Assembly: GCF_017921975.2 (NCBI RefSeq)
Contig: NZ_JAGEMO020000001.1
Span: forward strand, 1-64,000
Direction: 5' to 3'
DNA: 64,000 bases
Origin: Hymenobacter terricola
Lineage (GTDB): Bacteria; Bacteroidota; Bacteroidia; Cytophagales; Hymenobacteraceae
Position 1 is the stretch's first letter; each line of letters opens with the position of its first letter. A model generated the notes under the pieces. The model searched no databases. It saw nothing but the letters and a program-made list of their open reading frames with translations, and was not told where the DNA came from. The translations under genes and the position numbers were made by a program. This document shows positions 35,977 to 45,250 of the stretch, piece after piece.

Positions 35977-37808
35977 TATTTTCTGGTAGTTGAAATCCGG
36001 TACAGGCCCGCGCCGTGTCGCCGAATATAAGGCGCAAATTCTCCCGTCAATTTACCCAAATCCCGGCCCGTCCACAGGTCCTGCACGGTAGCCCCGGTCG
36101 TAATTCCCAGCTCCTTCAGCGGCACCGGCACGCGCACCGAATCAGCGGGCGCGGGCTGGAACGGGCTTTTGGTGAAGACCAGGAAATTGAGGGTGCCGCC
36201 GGCGTTCTGGGCCGCTCCGGCCTGGTCGAGGCCCACCGAGGTAGTGAAGCGCGTGTAGCCGGCCGGTAGGTCGTACTCAATGATGGAGTTGGCGTGCGTG
36301 CCGATGCCGGTTTCGTATTTCCGGCCCGCCACCAGCAGCGGCGCGCCCGATACGCTTTTGTCCACCGTCGGCTTGCCCCAGCCGGCGCCGGCGCTGCGCC
36401 ATGGCAGCGTGGTGAGCGGCACTACTTTTTCGCGACTGCTAAGGGTGGGGTCCAGCCAGTCGGCGTGGTCCCAGGCGGTGCCGTCGCCGCCGTTGCGCAC
36501 GTTCAGGTAGAGCTTGGTGGCGCCGGTGATGTTGACCTCGGCAGTCTGACTTGATGTTTGACGATTTATCAGCCCACTAGCCCAGGCAGCGGCGCTTTCG
36601 GGCACCAGTTCCTGGTCCTGGGCGTTGAAAAGAGCCAGAAATTTGTCGCCGGTGGCGGGGTCGTCGGCGGTCCAGGCCACAAGGTCGCCGTGGCGGAAAA
36701 GCTGGCGGTTGCAGATGCTGTGGCGGTTCACGGCCAGCACGTTTTTGTTGGTCAATAAAGCCAGCGTGGCGGCGCTGGTGCTGGGCAGGTCGCCGCCGAA
36801 CATCAGCGGGGAGCGGAAGATGCTCCAGAGCGTCATCAGCGTGCGCTGCTCGTCGGGGTTGAAGCGGGTTTGGCGGTCGTCGCCCCGCTCGGCGCGGATG
36901 CCCAGGCGGCCCAGCGGCAGCATGTCCGCATCGGGAAAAGCACCGGGCTGGATGTAGGGCGCCCAGCGGTTGCAGACCTCGAAATGCTCCTTCAGCTGCT
37001 CCCAGCTATCCCAGAAGTCGCCCACGGTGCGCCACATATTGGCGTGGGCCGCCACGTGCGCGGCTTCCGCAATCGGCGTTTCGCCGGGCGAGGTGCTGAA
37101 TACAATCCGGCGGCCCGACTTGTCAATGGCCCGCCGAATCATCTCGACTTCCGGCTTATGGTAAGGCTCCGAAAGGTCATCGACTTTCACGAAATCCAGC
37201 CCCCACGAGGCGTAGAGCTTGAACAGCGAATCGTAGTATTCCTGCGCGCCGGGACCGGCTTTCACGGTGTACATATCGTGCAGCCAGCGGGCCTGGCCCT
37301 CCTTCGAGTAAATGTCGGCCGCCGTGAGCTTGGTGCCGAGGATGGGCAGCCGGCGCTGCACCGCCATCACCGGCACGCCGCGCATGATGTGAATGCCAAA
37401 TTTCAGCCCCTTCGCGTGCAGATAGTCAGCCAGCGGCTTGAAGCCCTTGCCGCCCGCCGCCGATGGAAACCGGTTCACCGCCGGGATGAAGCGGCCATAA
37501 GCATCAAGGTTGAAATCGGGGTTTTTCTCGTTGTAGCCGTGGGCCGTGTCGTTGCCCACGTACCAGCGAATATCCACCACCACGTACTCCCAGCCGCTGC
37601 TTTTGAGGTTTTTGGCCATATAGTCGGCATTAGCCTTCACCTCGGCTTCGGCCACGGTGGGGCCGTAGCAGTCCCAGCTGTTCCAGCCCATGGGCGGCGT
37701 GGCGGCCCACCGGTGGAAGTCGGTTTGGGGGGCGGCTTTTTGGGCCAAGGCGGGGCCGGCCGTTACGCACAGCAACCCCACCAGCACCGATTTATGTAGT
37801 TTATTCAT
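35976..37808 (-). CDS. GH27 alpha-galactosidase/beta-L-arabinopyranosidase with NPCBM domain
   Basis: 610 residues from the ATG at 37808 (MNKLHKSVLVGLL). Signal peptide ends PALAQK. The GH27 barrel opens with PPMGWNSWDCYGPTV; the nucleophile is in DFVKVDDLSEPY (~207) and the acid/base aspartate in FPDADMLPLG (~294). A RSPLMFGGDLP block follows. An NPCBM-like domain (~430-545, GWGKPTVDKSVSG ... GIGTHANSIIEYDLP) is inserted before the C-terminal beta-sandwich. Members release alpha-galactose or beta-L-arabinopyranose, both fitting arabinogalactan-like substrates. It lies 31 bases beyond the stop of the truncated GH43 upstream and is coupled to GH127 downstream, in one operon with operator 4. 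Confidence 0.88.
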   Translation of the reverse strand: MNKLHKSVLVGLLCVTAGPALAQKAAPQTDFHRWAATPPMGWNSWDCYGPTVAEAEVKANADYMAKNLKSSGWEYVVVDIRWYVGNDTAHGYNEKNPDFNLDAYGRFIPAVNRFPSAAGGKGFKPLADYLHAKGLKFGIHIMRGVPVMAVQRRLPILGTKLTAADIYSKEGQARWLHDMYTVKAGPGAQEYYDSLFKLYASWGLDFVKVDDLSEPYHKPEVEMIRRAIDKSGRRIVFSTSPGETPIAEAAHVAAHANMWRTVGDFWDSWEQLKEHFEVCNRWAPYIQPGAFPDADMLPLGRLGIRAERGDDRQTRFNPDEQRTLMTLWSIFRSPLMFGGDLPSTSAATLALLTNKNVLAVNRHSICNRQLFRHGDLVAWTADDPATGDKFLALFNAQDQELVPESAAAWASGLINRQTSSQTAEVNITGATKLYLNVRNGGDGTAWDHADWLDPTLSSREKVVPLTTLPWRSAGAGWGKPTVDKSVSGAPLLVAGRKYETGIGTHANSIIEYDLPAGYTRFTTSVGLDQAGAAQNAGGTLNFLVFTKSPFQPAPADSVRVPVPLKELGITTGATVQDLWTGRDLGKLTGEFAPYIRRHGAGLYRISTTRK

Positions 37809-37839
37809 AGCAAAACGAAGCAGCCAGGCAGCGCCGAAA

Positions 37840-38646
37840 CTACAGCGTGAGCAGCTTACGCGTGGCCACACCGTCGGCCGTGGCAATGCGCACCACGTAC
37901 GCGCCCGCGCAGCAAACGCCCTTGTTATAGAACAGGTAGTAGTAGCCGCCGTGCGGCATCATGTACGAAGCCTCGTTTTCGCAGTAGGGGCTGGCGCCGG
38001 CCACGTTTTTGAGCACGGAATTGCCGGTGCGCTTGCCGGTGGCAGAGTCAATCCGGGCCATCCAGATGCCGGTGAGATGCGAGCCGAAGGTCATCCAGTA
38101 GTTGCCGTTGGCGCCGGCAAACACGTCGGGGTCGATGCAACCATAGGCCGTGCTGTTGTCGGAATACACCACCATGCCCTGGTCGGTCCAGGTGGCGAGG
38201 TCGGGGCTGGTGGCCACGCCGATGGCGCTGGCCCGTCCGCCCAGCGAGCAGGAGTAGTACATGTAGTAGCGCCCGTTCATAAACACGCACTCCGGGGCCC
38301 AGAAATTGCCGCCGAAACCGGGCACGTAGGTATTCACCCAGCCCGGAAAGCTGCCGGCCGCAAACACGGTGGGCGCCGCCGTCCAGTTCACCAAATCGGT
38401 GCTGATGATGTGGTAAATCTGGTTGCCCGTGGTCCAGACGTGGTACACGCCGTTGCGCTTCACGATGGTGGACGGGTCGTGCGCGCCCCAGGCCCCTTGC
38501 AAGGCCCGCGCCGGCGTCAGCGAGCCCACCAGCAGCGCCAGCGCCAGCAGCCGGCCGGCCCAGCGGGCAGGCTTAAAGTCCCGGCCCGGCCGCTGCGCCA
38601 AAGCGGCAATAGAACGGGTTACCACGGAAGTAAAAGCATTATCCAT
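37840..38646 (-). CDS. Truncated GH43 arabinanase joined to the last strand of a T9SS tail
   Basis: 268 residues. Signal peptide with a long n-region (~1-50). The GH43 start LQGAWGAHDPSTIVKRNG mirrors the intact paralogue at 46511-48172. All three catalytic acids are present: GAHDPS, GCIDPD and CENEASY. The match breaks after FYNKGVCCAG: the paralogue continues for roughly 100 residues of propeller, a ricin domain and the start of the sorting domain, but here only AYVVRIATADGVATRKLLTL, the last strand of a T9SS tail, remains. This looks like an in-frame internal deletion. Activity and secretion are doubtful. It is the first gene of the GH27-GH127 operon. Confidence 0.75.
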   Translation of the reverse strand: MDNAFTSVVTRSIAALAQRPGRDFKPARWAGRLLALALLVGSLTPARALQGAWGAHDPSTIVKRNGVYHVWTTGNQIYHIISTDLVNWTAAPTVFAAGSFPGWVNTYVPGFGGNFWAPECVFMNGRYYMYYSCSLGGRASAIGVATSPDLATWTDQGMVVYSDNSTAYGCIDPDVFAGANGNYWMTFGSHLTGIWMARIDSATGKRTGNSVLKNVAGASPYCENEASYMMPHGGYYYLFYNKGVCCAGAYVVRIATADGVATRKLLTL

Positions 38647-38689
38647 GAGCTATTTCTGATTCAAACTGAAAACCAATACAATGCACTAA

Positions 38690-38703
38690 CACAAACGATT
38701 GTG
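38690..38703. promoter_or_regulatory. LacI-type operator 4
   Basis: CACAAACGATTGTG inside an 18-base near-palindrome, AACACAAACGATTGTGTT (38688-38705). It lies 42 bases upstream of the GH43-GH27-GH127 operon start and 43 bases downstream of the GH51 stop. Confidence 0.75.
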
Positions 38704-38747
38704 TTAAGCCACCCCAAAAAGGGGAACAGCCGGCCACTCCCTCCTGC

Positions 38748-40829
38748 TTAGCGCCTGGCTTTCACCCGCAACACCGTGAAGGAATTGGGGGCCAGCGTGT
38801 AGCTCACCGCCGAGCCGGCCACGGGAAACGTCGAGTCCTGCGGCGTCAGCTTCCTGGGTTCCTGCAGGCTGTTCTGGGTGTCCAAATCGGCGCTGGCCAT
38901 GGTTTGGGCGCGGCCGGTTTTGGCCACGCCTTTGGCCCCGGCCAGGTTGATTTTTACGGCGCGGGGCGCGGGGGAGTAGTTCACCAGCTTCACCACGATG
39001 TCGCCGGCCGCATCGTCGGCCACGGCGCTGGCGAAGAGGTTGTCGCTGCCGTTTTTGGCGTTGCCGGGCAGCTGCACGGGCAGCATGATGGTGCCCTTGT
39101 TCTGGCTGAAAAGCTGCTGCACGTAATAATCTACCGTGCCATAGGAGCTCAGGTTATCGAACCAAATCAGGTTCGGGGTCCACTGCCAGGCATCGACGTG
39201 GGCCAGCATGGGCGCGTAGGAGGCCATGGCCACCACGTCGGCGTTGCGCTCCAGGCCGGTCATAAACGCGGCTTCCGAGATGGCGCAATCCCAGGTGTTC
39301 TTGTTGTCGGGGCTGGCGATGGCCACGCTTTGGGCGGCGTACTCACCGGCGAAAATTTTGGAGCCGGTGCGGGGGTAATTGTCGTAGCGGCCCACATTCT
39401 GGCGGAACCAGTCGGGCTTGGCATAGTAGTGCTCGTCGATGTACTCGGCCTTCAGCCCGCGCAGCTTCAGCGTGGCTTTGTCGAACAGCTCGCCGGACGG
39501 GGACGGCCCGGCGCTGCTCACAATCTGCATGTTGGGGTACTTCGCCTTCAGCGCCCTGGCAAACGGCTCGTAGCGCTCCAGGTACTGCTGCCCCCACTGC
39601 TCGTTGCCAATGCCAATCATCTTGAGGTTGAAGGGTGCGGGATGGCCCATGGCCACGCGCCTGGCGCCCCAGGGGCTGCTGGCCGGGCCGTTGGCAAATT
39701 CCACGAGGTCCAGTGCGTCCTGGATGAAGGTGTCGAGCGTGGGCTCGTCGCCCGCTCCGGCCGCGTTCGGGCCCTTGGCCGCGCTGCTAATCGGGGCCAG
39801 CTCGGCCGAGTTGAACTGGCAGGCCATGCCCACGTTCAGAATCGGCAGGGGCTCGGCCCCAATGTCCTCCGAAAGCTGGAAATATTCGAAGAAGCCCAGC
39901 CCGAACGACTGGTAGTAATCAGGCGTATAGCGGTGCTTGAACTCCTTGTTCCAGCGGTTAATCATGGGCTTGCGCGCGGCCACGTCGCCAATGGTTTCCT
40001 TCCACTGGTAGCGGTTGTCGAGCGTGATGCCCTCCACGATGCAGCCGCCGGGGAAGCGCAGGAAGCCCGGCTTCATGTCCTTGAGCAGCTGCACGAGGTC
40101 GGGCCGCAGGCCGTTTTCGCGCTTCATGTACGTGTCCTTCGGGAAGAGCGATACCACGTCGATATCGGCCGTGCCGGCCCCATCGAGCACGATTTTGAGG
40201 CGGCCATGGGCGGCCGTGGCCGTGGGCTTCAGCACCACCGAATACTTCTTCCACTCGCCGGTGAGGCCCGTGATTTGGGCCTGGGCCAGGGTGCGGCCCG
40301 AGCCGGGCGTTTCGGGGCCGTTGCCCCGGCCGGGCTCTTCCAGCGTCACGGCCAGGCCGTTCACGCTGCCAGGGCCGCGCCGGGCATACATCGAAAACGT
40401 GTATTCCGCGCCTTCTTTCACGCCCATGCCCCGGAAGCCCTCGTTCACAAAGCCCGCATCGGGGCCGGCCGTTTTGGCGCTCAGGCGCAGGAAGTGGTTG
40501 TTGGCATTGCTGATGGGCTGGTCGCTCGACACGACATAGCTTTCCAGCCCGGCCGCGCCCCGAATGGCCTTCCAGCCAATGAGATGGTCGTCGGTTTCGA
40601 AGGACTTGTTCTTCACCAGCTCAGGGTACAGCCCGCCGTCGGCCGCAAAGTTGATATCCTCGAAAAACAGGCCGTACATATTTTTGGGCACGGCCGCGCC
40701 GGACTTGTTCACCTGCACGGTGAGGGTGGCGGGGGCGCCGGTTTGGGCGCGGGCCACGCCGCCCGCCAGCGCGGTGGTTAGGGCCAGGCTCGCGGCTCCA
40801 AACAGGAATCGGGATGTGGAAACGGTCAT
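38748..40829 (-). CDS. GH51 alpha-L-arabinofuranosidase with carbohydrate-binding insert
   Basis: About 693 residues; ATGs at 40832 and 40829 (MMTVSTSRF) are both possible. Signal peptide ends ARAQT. GH51 starts with YGLFFEDINFAADGGLYPELV, and a CBM4/9-like jelly roll (~75-235) precedes the barrel. The acid/base Glu is in MIGIGNEQWGQQY (~410) and the nucleophile in KIFAGEYAAQS (~494). Members remove alpha-1,2, 1,3 and 1,5 arabinofuranose. The start is preceded by AATTCCCACCC, shared with susC. The gap to araA upstream (about 140 bases) holds a palindrome of the dispersed family. Confidence 0.92.
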   Translation of the reverse strand: MTVSTSRFLFGAASLALTTALAGGVARAQTGAPATLTVQVNKSGAAVPKNMYGLFFEDINFAADGGLYPELVKNKSFETDDHLIGWKAIRGAAGLESYVVSSDQPISNANNHFLRLSAKTAGPDAGFVNEGFRGMGVKEGAEYTFSMYARRGPGSVNGLAVTLEEPGRGNGPETPGSGRTLAQAQITGLTGEWKKYSVVLKPTATAAHGRLKIVLDGAGTADIDVVSLFPKDTYMKRENGLRPDLVQLLKDMKPGFLRFPGGCIVEGITLDNRYQWKETIGDVAARKPMINRWNKEFKHRYTPDYYQSFGLGFFEYFQLSEDIGAEPLPILNVGMACQFNSAELAPISSAAKGPNAAGAGDEPTLDTFIQDALDLVEFANGPASSPWGARRVAMGHPAPFNLKMIGIGNEQWGQQYLERYEPFARALKAKYPNMQIVSSAGPSPSGELFDKATLKLRGLKAEYIDEHYYAKPDWFRQNVGRYDNYPRTGSKIFAGEYAAQSVAIASPDNKNTWDCAISEAAFMTGLERNADVVAMASYAPMLAHVDAWQWTPNLIWFDNLSSYGTVDYYVQQLFSQNKGTIMLPVQLPGNAKNGSDNLFASAVADDAAGDIVVKLVNYSPAPRAVKINLAGAKGVAKTGRAQTMASADLDTQNSLQEPRKLTPQDSTFPVAGSAVSYTLAPNSFTVLRVKARR

Positions 40830-40924
40830 CATGGGTGGGAATTGATGAATTGTCAGAATATTATAGCTCTGCACTGGCGCGGGTTTAGCGGAGCGTAACT
40901 CGTGCCAGTCAAAGGCGCCCGTTG

Positions 40925-40968
40925 AACGTCGTGCTTATCTGGCATTCGCGTAGCCGAAGCATGACGTT
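40925..40968. repeat. Short member of the dispersed palindrome family
   Basis: AACGTCGTGCTT at 40925-40936 faces AAGCATGACGTT at 40957-40968 with one mismatch; the loop contains TAGCCG as in other copies. It is between araA and the GH51 gene. Confidence 0.6.
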
Positions 40969-40971
40969 CTG

Positions 40972-42459
40972 TTAACCCCGAAAAGCTACTTCGTTGTACC
41001 GCAGCTCGTTTTTGAAGGTGCGCAGCTTGGTATCAGCGTCGATAATCACGAACTCAATACCGGCTATTTCGGCAAAATCCTCCAGGTATTCGGCGGTGAG
41101 GGTTTGGCTATAGCCGGTGTGGTGGGCGCCGCCGGCCAGTATCCAGGCGGCCGCGCCGGTGGCCAGGTCGGGCTGCACTTTCCAGAGCACGCGGGCCACG
41201 GGGAGCCGGGGCAGGTCGGCGGCGGGGAGCACGGCCGTTACTTCGTTCACAATCATGCGGAAGCGGTTGCCGAGGTCCACAATGGTGGCGTTCAGGGCCG
41301 GGCCGGCGGGGCAGTTGAACACCAGGCGAGCCGGGTCGGCCTTGCCGCCGATGCCCAGGGGGTGCACTTCCACACGTACCTTGCCTTCGGCGATGCTCGG
41401 GCAGATTTCCAGCATGTGCGAGCCCAAAACCTGCTCGTTGCCGGGCTCGAAATGGTAGGTGTAGTCCTCCATGAAGGAGTTGCCGCCGGGCAGGCCCGCC
41501 CCCATCACCTTCATGGCGCGCACCAGGGCCGAGGTTTTCCAGTCGCCCTCGCCACCGAAGCCGTAGCCTTCCGCCATCAGCCGCTGCGTGGCGATGCCGG
41601 GCAGCTGTGCCAGCCCGTGCAGGTCCTCAAAGGTGTCGGTGAAGCCTTTGGCACCCTTGTCCTGCAGGAACTTGCGCATGCCGGCCTCGATGCGGGCGGC
41701 TTCGCGCAGGCTGTTGCGCTGCGCGCCGCCGGCTTTCAGGTCGTCGGCCAGCTCGTATTCCTGCTCGTAGGTGTTCAGCAGCTCGTCAATCTGGCTGGCG
41801 CTCACCTCGTTCACCACGGCCACCAAATCGCCGATGCCGTAGGTGTTCACTTCGTAGCCAAACTTGATTTCGGCTTCCACTTTGTCGCCTTCGGTCACGG
41901 CCACGTAGCGCATGTTGTCGCCGAAGCGGACAAATTTTGCGCCCTGCCAGTCGGCCCAGGCCGAGGCCACGCGGCTCCAGATGCTGAGGCGCTCGTGCAC
42001 CGCCGCGCTCTGCCAGTGGCCCACAATTACCTTGCGCCGGAGGCGCATCCGGGCGCCGATGAAGCCAAACTCCCGGTCGCCGTGCGCCGATTGGTTGGTG
42101 TTCATGAAGTCCATGTCGATGTCGGCCCACGGAATGTCGCGGTTGAACTGCGTGTGCAAATGCGCCAGCGGCTTTTGCAGGATTTTCAGGCCGTTAATCC
42201 ACATTTTCGCGGGCGAAAACGTGTGCATCCAGGCAATCAGGCCCACACAGTTTTCGGTGGTATTGGCTTCCTGCATGAGCTTGTAAATCTCCTGCGGGGT
42301 TTTCAGAATGGGCTTGTAGACGATTTTGATGGGCAGCTTGGTGCCCAGCTCTTTGGCGATTCCCTGCGAGTGGCGGGCCACTTCTTCGAGGGTTTCGGGG
42401 CCGTAAAGGTGCTGGGTGCCGGTGATGAACCAGGCTTCGTAATGGGTGAGGTCAATCAT
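40972..42459 (-). CDS. araA: L-arabinose isomerase
   Basis: 495 residues, typical length. Converts L-arabinose to L-ribulose with a manganese ion. The expected metal-binding residues are in [33 protein letters not shown] and [10 protein letters not shown]. The N-terminus [20 protein letters not shown] is characteristic, as is [19 protein letters not shown]. Cytoplasmic. It lies in the order araB-araD-araA on the minus strand; a pair of GCGCGGACT palindromes sits between araD and araA. Confidence 0.97.
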   Translation of the reverse strand: MIDLTHYEAWFITGTQHLYGPETLEEVARHSQGIAKELGTKLPIKIVYKPILKTPQEIYKLMQEANTTENCVGLIAWMHTFSPAKMWINGLKILQKPLAHLHTQFNRDIPWADIDMDFMNTNQSAHGDREFGFIGARMRLRRKVIVGHWQSAAVHERLSIWSRVASAWADWQGAKFVRFGDNMRYVAVTEGDKVEAEIKFGYEVNTYGIGDLVAVVNEVSASQIDELLNTYEQEYELADDLKAGGAQRNSLREAARIEAGMRKFLQDKGAKGFTDTFEDLHGLAQLPGIATQRLMAEGYGFGGEGDWKTSALVRAMKVMGAGLPGGNSFMEDYTYHFEPGNEQVLGSHMLEICPSIAEGKVRVEVHPLGIGGKADPARLVFNCPAGPALNATIVDLGNRFRMIVNEVTAVLPAADLPRLPVARVLWKVQPDLATGAAAWILAGGAHHTGYSQTLTAEYLEDFAEIAGIEFVIIDADTKLRTFKNELRYNEVAFRG

Positions 42460-42467
42460 GAGGAGCA

Positions 42468-42560
42468 GCGCGGACTCTGTAGTCCGCGCGTAAGGTGGAG
42501 TTAAGGAAACGGCCGGGGCGGCCGGGGTATGCGGGCAACGCGCGGACTACAAAGTCCGCG
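42468..42560. repeat. Two copies of a second palindrome family (GCGCGGACT)
   Basis: GCGCGGACT-CTGT-AGTCCGCGC lies at 42468-42489, and CGCGGACT-ACAA-AGTCCGCG at 42541-42560. Each is a perfect short hairpin with a 4-base loop; the pair is separated by about 50 bases and is the only feature of the araD-araA gap. Confidence 0.75.
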
Positions 42561-42565
42561 CTACA

Positions 42566-43267
42566 TCACGACTGCCCGTAGTAAGATGCGGCGCCGTGCT
42601 TGCGCTCGTAGTGCTTGCGAATCAGGGCCTCTTTCAGGCGCGGCACTCCCGGCCGCAACGTGCAGCTGAGATAGGCCATGCGGGCTATTTCCTCGAGTAC
42701 GGCGCTGTTGTACACGGCTTTTTCCACGGTTTTGCCCCAGGTGAAGGGCGCGTGGTTGGCCAGCAGCACCATTTCCACTTCCGTGGGCGAGAGGCCGCGG
42801 CGCTGGAATTCGTTCATTATTTGCCAGCCGGTCTGGTGCTCGTAGTCGCCGGCAATCATGGCGTCGTCCATCGGCGGGGCGCAGGGCACGTCGGCGGTAA
42901 GGTGGTCGGCGTGGGTGGTGCCGAGGATGGGAATATCGAGCTGGGCCTGGGCCCAGGCGGTGGCGTAGGTGCTGTGCGTGTGCACGATGCCGCCGATGTG
43001 CTCCCAGTGGCTGTAGAGCACGGCGTGGGTTTTGGTATCGGACGAGGGGCGCTTCTCCCCTTCCAGCACGTTGTTGGCGAAATCGAGAATGACGATGTCC
43101 TCCGGCTTCAGCAGCTCATACGGCACGCCGCTGGGCTTGATGGCGAACACGCGCTTCTCGCGGTCCACCACGCTGGCGTTGCCGAAGGTAAAGAGCACCA
43201 GCCCTAGTTTGGGCAGCTGCATGTTGGCATCATAACACGCCTGTTTCAGGTCTTGATGTTGGCTCAT
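42566..43267 (-). CDS. araD: L-ribulose-5-phosphate 4-epimerase
   Basis: 233 residues. Class II aldolase-like enzyme that converts L-ribulose 5-phosphate to D-xylulose 5-phosphate. The zinc ligands are in VHTHSTYATAW and LANHAPFTWG; the catalytic aspartate region is TTHADHLTADVPCAPPM. The N-terminus is LKQACYDANMQLPKLGL, and the C-terminus carries the tyrosine YYGQS. It lies between araB and araA, all on the minus strand; palindrome copy C lies between araD and araB. Confidence 0.97.
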   Translation of the reverse strand: MSQHQDLKQACYDANMQLPKLGLVLFTFGNASVVDREKRVFAIKPSGVPYELLKPEDIVILDFANNVLEGEKRPSSDTKTHAVLYSHWEHIGGIVHTHSTYATAWAQAQLDIPILGTTHADHLTADVPCAPPMDDAMIAGDYEHQTGWQIMNEFQRRGLSPTEVEMVLLANHAPFTWGKTVEKAVYNSAVLEEIARMAYLSCTLRPGVPRLKEALIRKHYERKHGAASYYGQS

Positions 43268-43289
43268 TGATTTGATTACTAACCCTGAA

Positions 43290-43383
43290 CGTCATGCTGA
43301 GCTTGCCGAAGCATCACTACCACGCCGTTGCAGCGATTGATTTACTGTTGCGGTAGAGATGCTTCGGCAAGCTCAGCATGACG
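43290..43383. repeat. Dispersed intergenic palindrome, copy C
   Basis: A perfect 26-bp inverted repeat: 43290-43315 with 43358-43383, arms CGTCATGCTGAGCTTGCCGA. Its right arm is inside the araB reading frame: the frame uses it for the last codons and the TAA stop at 43342. Confidence 0.85.
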
Positions 43384-45084
43384 GTCTTTTGCTCCGCTTT
43401 CCTGCTCGCTTACCGTCGCGCTTTCCACGAAGCGCCCGAAGGCCTGGTACTGCGCGTAGCGGGCCGCGTAGTCGGCCACGCGGGCGGGGTTGGGCGTGTA
43501 GGTTTCGGCAAAGCCGCTGCCCATGGCCTTCTGGGCAGCTAGCACATCGGGCTGAATGCCCGCGGCGACGGCGGCATAAATGGCCGCGCCCAGGGCCGGG
43601 GCTTGCTCCGATACCGCGATTTTGATGGGCCGGTCCAGCACATCGGCCAGGGTCTGCATCACGAACTTCGACTTTTTGGCCACCCCGCCGATGCCGATAA
43701 CCTGCTTTATGGGAATGCCTTCAGCCTCAAACCGCTCCACGATTTGCTTCGAGCCGTAGCAGATGGCCTCCACCAGCGCCCGGAAAATCTGGGGGGCATT
43801 GGTGCCCATCGTGAGGTTCATCAGAGCACCTTTCAGGGCCTGGTTGGCGTCGGGCGTGCGGCGGCCGTTCACCCAATCGAGAGCCAGGACGTGCGACTCG
43901 GCGGGGTCGACGGCGGCGGCGGCTTCGCTGAGTTGCACCAGCAGTACGTCGCTCATTTCGTCGCGCAGGGCGGCTTGCAGCTCCGGCGTCAGGACTTTCG
44001 ATTGGGAAAGCACGTTGTGCAGCGGCCACTCCAGAATCTGGCGGAACCAGGCCAGCAAGTCGCCAAAGGCCGATTGCCCGGCTTCGAGCCCCAGCATGCC
44101 CGGAATCACGGAGCCATCGACCTGCCCGCAGATGCCGGCCACGAGGTGGCTGCCCACTTCGGCCGTGGGGGCTACCACGATGTCGCAGGTGCTGGTGCCC
44201 ATCACCTTCACCATCGAATAGGCTTCAATTTCGCCCGCCACCGCGCCGGCGTGGGCATCAAAAGAGCCCACGGCGACTACAGTATTGGTGGTGAGGCCCA
44301 GGCGGCTGGCCCATTCCTCGGAGAGGTGGCCGGCTACTTCATCGGCGGTGTAGGTTTCGGTGAATAATCGATTGCGTAAACCGGCCAGTTTTGGGTCGAG
44401 GTGGGTGAGAAACTGCTCGGAGGGCAGTCCGTTCCAGCTCTCGTGCCACATGGCCTTGTGGCCGGCGGCGCAGCGGCTGCGCTTGAAGCTGGCCAGCCCG
44501 CCGCCGGTGAGCAGCAGCGTTATCCAGTCGCAGTGCTCCATCCAGGAGTGCGCGGCGGCGGCCACGGCCTCGTCCTCGCGCAGGACGTGCAGGATTTTCG
44601 CCCAAAACCACTCCGAGGAGTAGATGCCGCCTTCGAACTTGGTAAAATCCTCGCCGCCCCAGGTGCGGGCTTTGTGGTTGATTTCGGCGGCTTCGGCCAG
44701 GGCGGTGTGGTCTTTCCAGAGCACGAACAGGGCGTTGGGGTTGTTGGCGAATTCGGGCAGCAGGCCCAGGGCTACGCCGTCGGCATTTACCGGGCCGGGC
44801 GTGGAGCCGGTGGTGTCCACGGCCAGGCCCACGATTTGGGCGGCGGGCACGGTTTGGGCCACGCGGCGCACCACGGCCTCCAGCCCTTCGATGTAGTCGA
44901 GCGGGTGCTGGCGGAACTGGTTGTGCGCGGGGTTGCAGTATTGCAGGGTTTTCCAGCGGGCGTAGTGGTGCACGGCCTGGGCGACTTCGGTGCCGGTGCG
45001 GGCATCTACCAGCAGGGCGCGCACGGAGTCGGTGCCATAGTCGACGCCGATGACGTAGGCGGGAGTGACAGCTTGTTGTTCCAC
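43342..45084 (-). CDS. araB: L-ribulokinase
   Basis: 580 residues starting with GTG at 45084 (EQQAVTPAYVIGVDYGTDSV). FGGY kinase that phosphorylates L-ribulose with ATP. Visible are the DYGTDS nucleotide loop, GLAVDTTGSTPGPVN, the substrate-binding WMEHCDWITLLLTGG, the GSFDAHAGAVAGE block and IGGVAKKSKFVMQTLADVL. The core ends near QAFGRFVESATV. The final residues AKDRHAELAEASLPQQ are encoded by palindrome copy C rather than by family sequence, extending the C-terminus by about 16 residues. No ATG fits better than the GTG. Confidence 0.95.
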   Translation of the reverse strand: MEQQAVTPAYVIGVDYGTDSVRALLVDARTGTEVAQAVHHYARWKTLQYCNPAHNQFRQHPLDYIEGLEAVVRRVAQTVPAAQIVGLAVDTTGSTPGPVNADGVALGLLPEFANNPNALFVLWKDHTALAEAAEINHKARTWGGEDFTKFEGGIYSSEWFWAKILHVLREDEAVAAAAHSWMEHCDWITLLLTGGGLASFKRSRCAAGHKAMWHESWNGLPSEQFLTHLDPKLAGLRNRLFTETYTADEVAGHLSEEWASRLGLTTNTVVAVGSFDAHAGAVAGEIEAYSMVKVMGTSTCDIVVAPTAEVGSHLVAGICGQVDGSVIPGMLGLEAGQSAFGDLLAWFRQILEWPLHNVLSQSKVLTPELQAALRDEMSDVLLVQLSEAAAAVDPAESHVLALDWVNGRRTPDANQALKGALMNLTMGTNAPQIFRALVEAICYGSKQIVERFEAEGIPIKQVIGIGGVAKKSKFVMQTLADVLDRPIKIAVSEQAPALGAAIYAAVAAGIQPDVLAAQKAMGSGFAETYTPNPARVADYAARYAQYQAFGRFVESATVSEQESGAKDRHAELAEASLPQQ

Positions 45085-45117
45085 AGTTAATTATCGATGA
45101 TAGTTTAAAATCTGGCT

Positions 45118-45228
45118 GTCATGCTTATCTGGCGTCCGCGCAGCCGAAGCATCTCTACCGCTTCGTTGCAACTGCTCAGGCGAAGCGGTAGAGATACTTC
45201 GACTGCGCGGACGCCAGATAAGCATGAC
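45118..45228. repeat. Dispersed intergenic palindrome, copy D (longest)
   Basis: A 48-bp inverted repeat with two mismatches (45118-45165 with 45181-45228); arms contain GTCATGCTTATCTGGCGTCC and CCGAAGCATCTC. A T run (CTTTTTCTTTC) follows the right arm. It separates araB from galM. Confidence 0.85.
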
Positions 45229-45250
45229 GTTCTTTTTCTTTCAACTCCCT

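Noticed and set aside
44365..44380. AATAATCGATTGCG inside araB, like the LacI operator
   Set aside because: Matches only the core, lies within coding sequence far from a start; probably chance.
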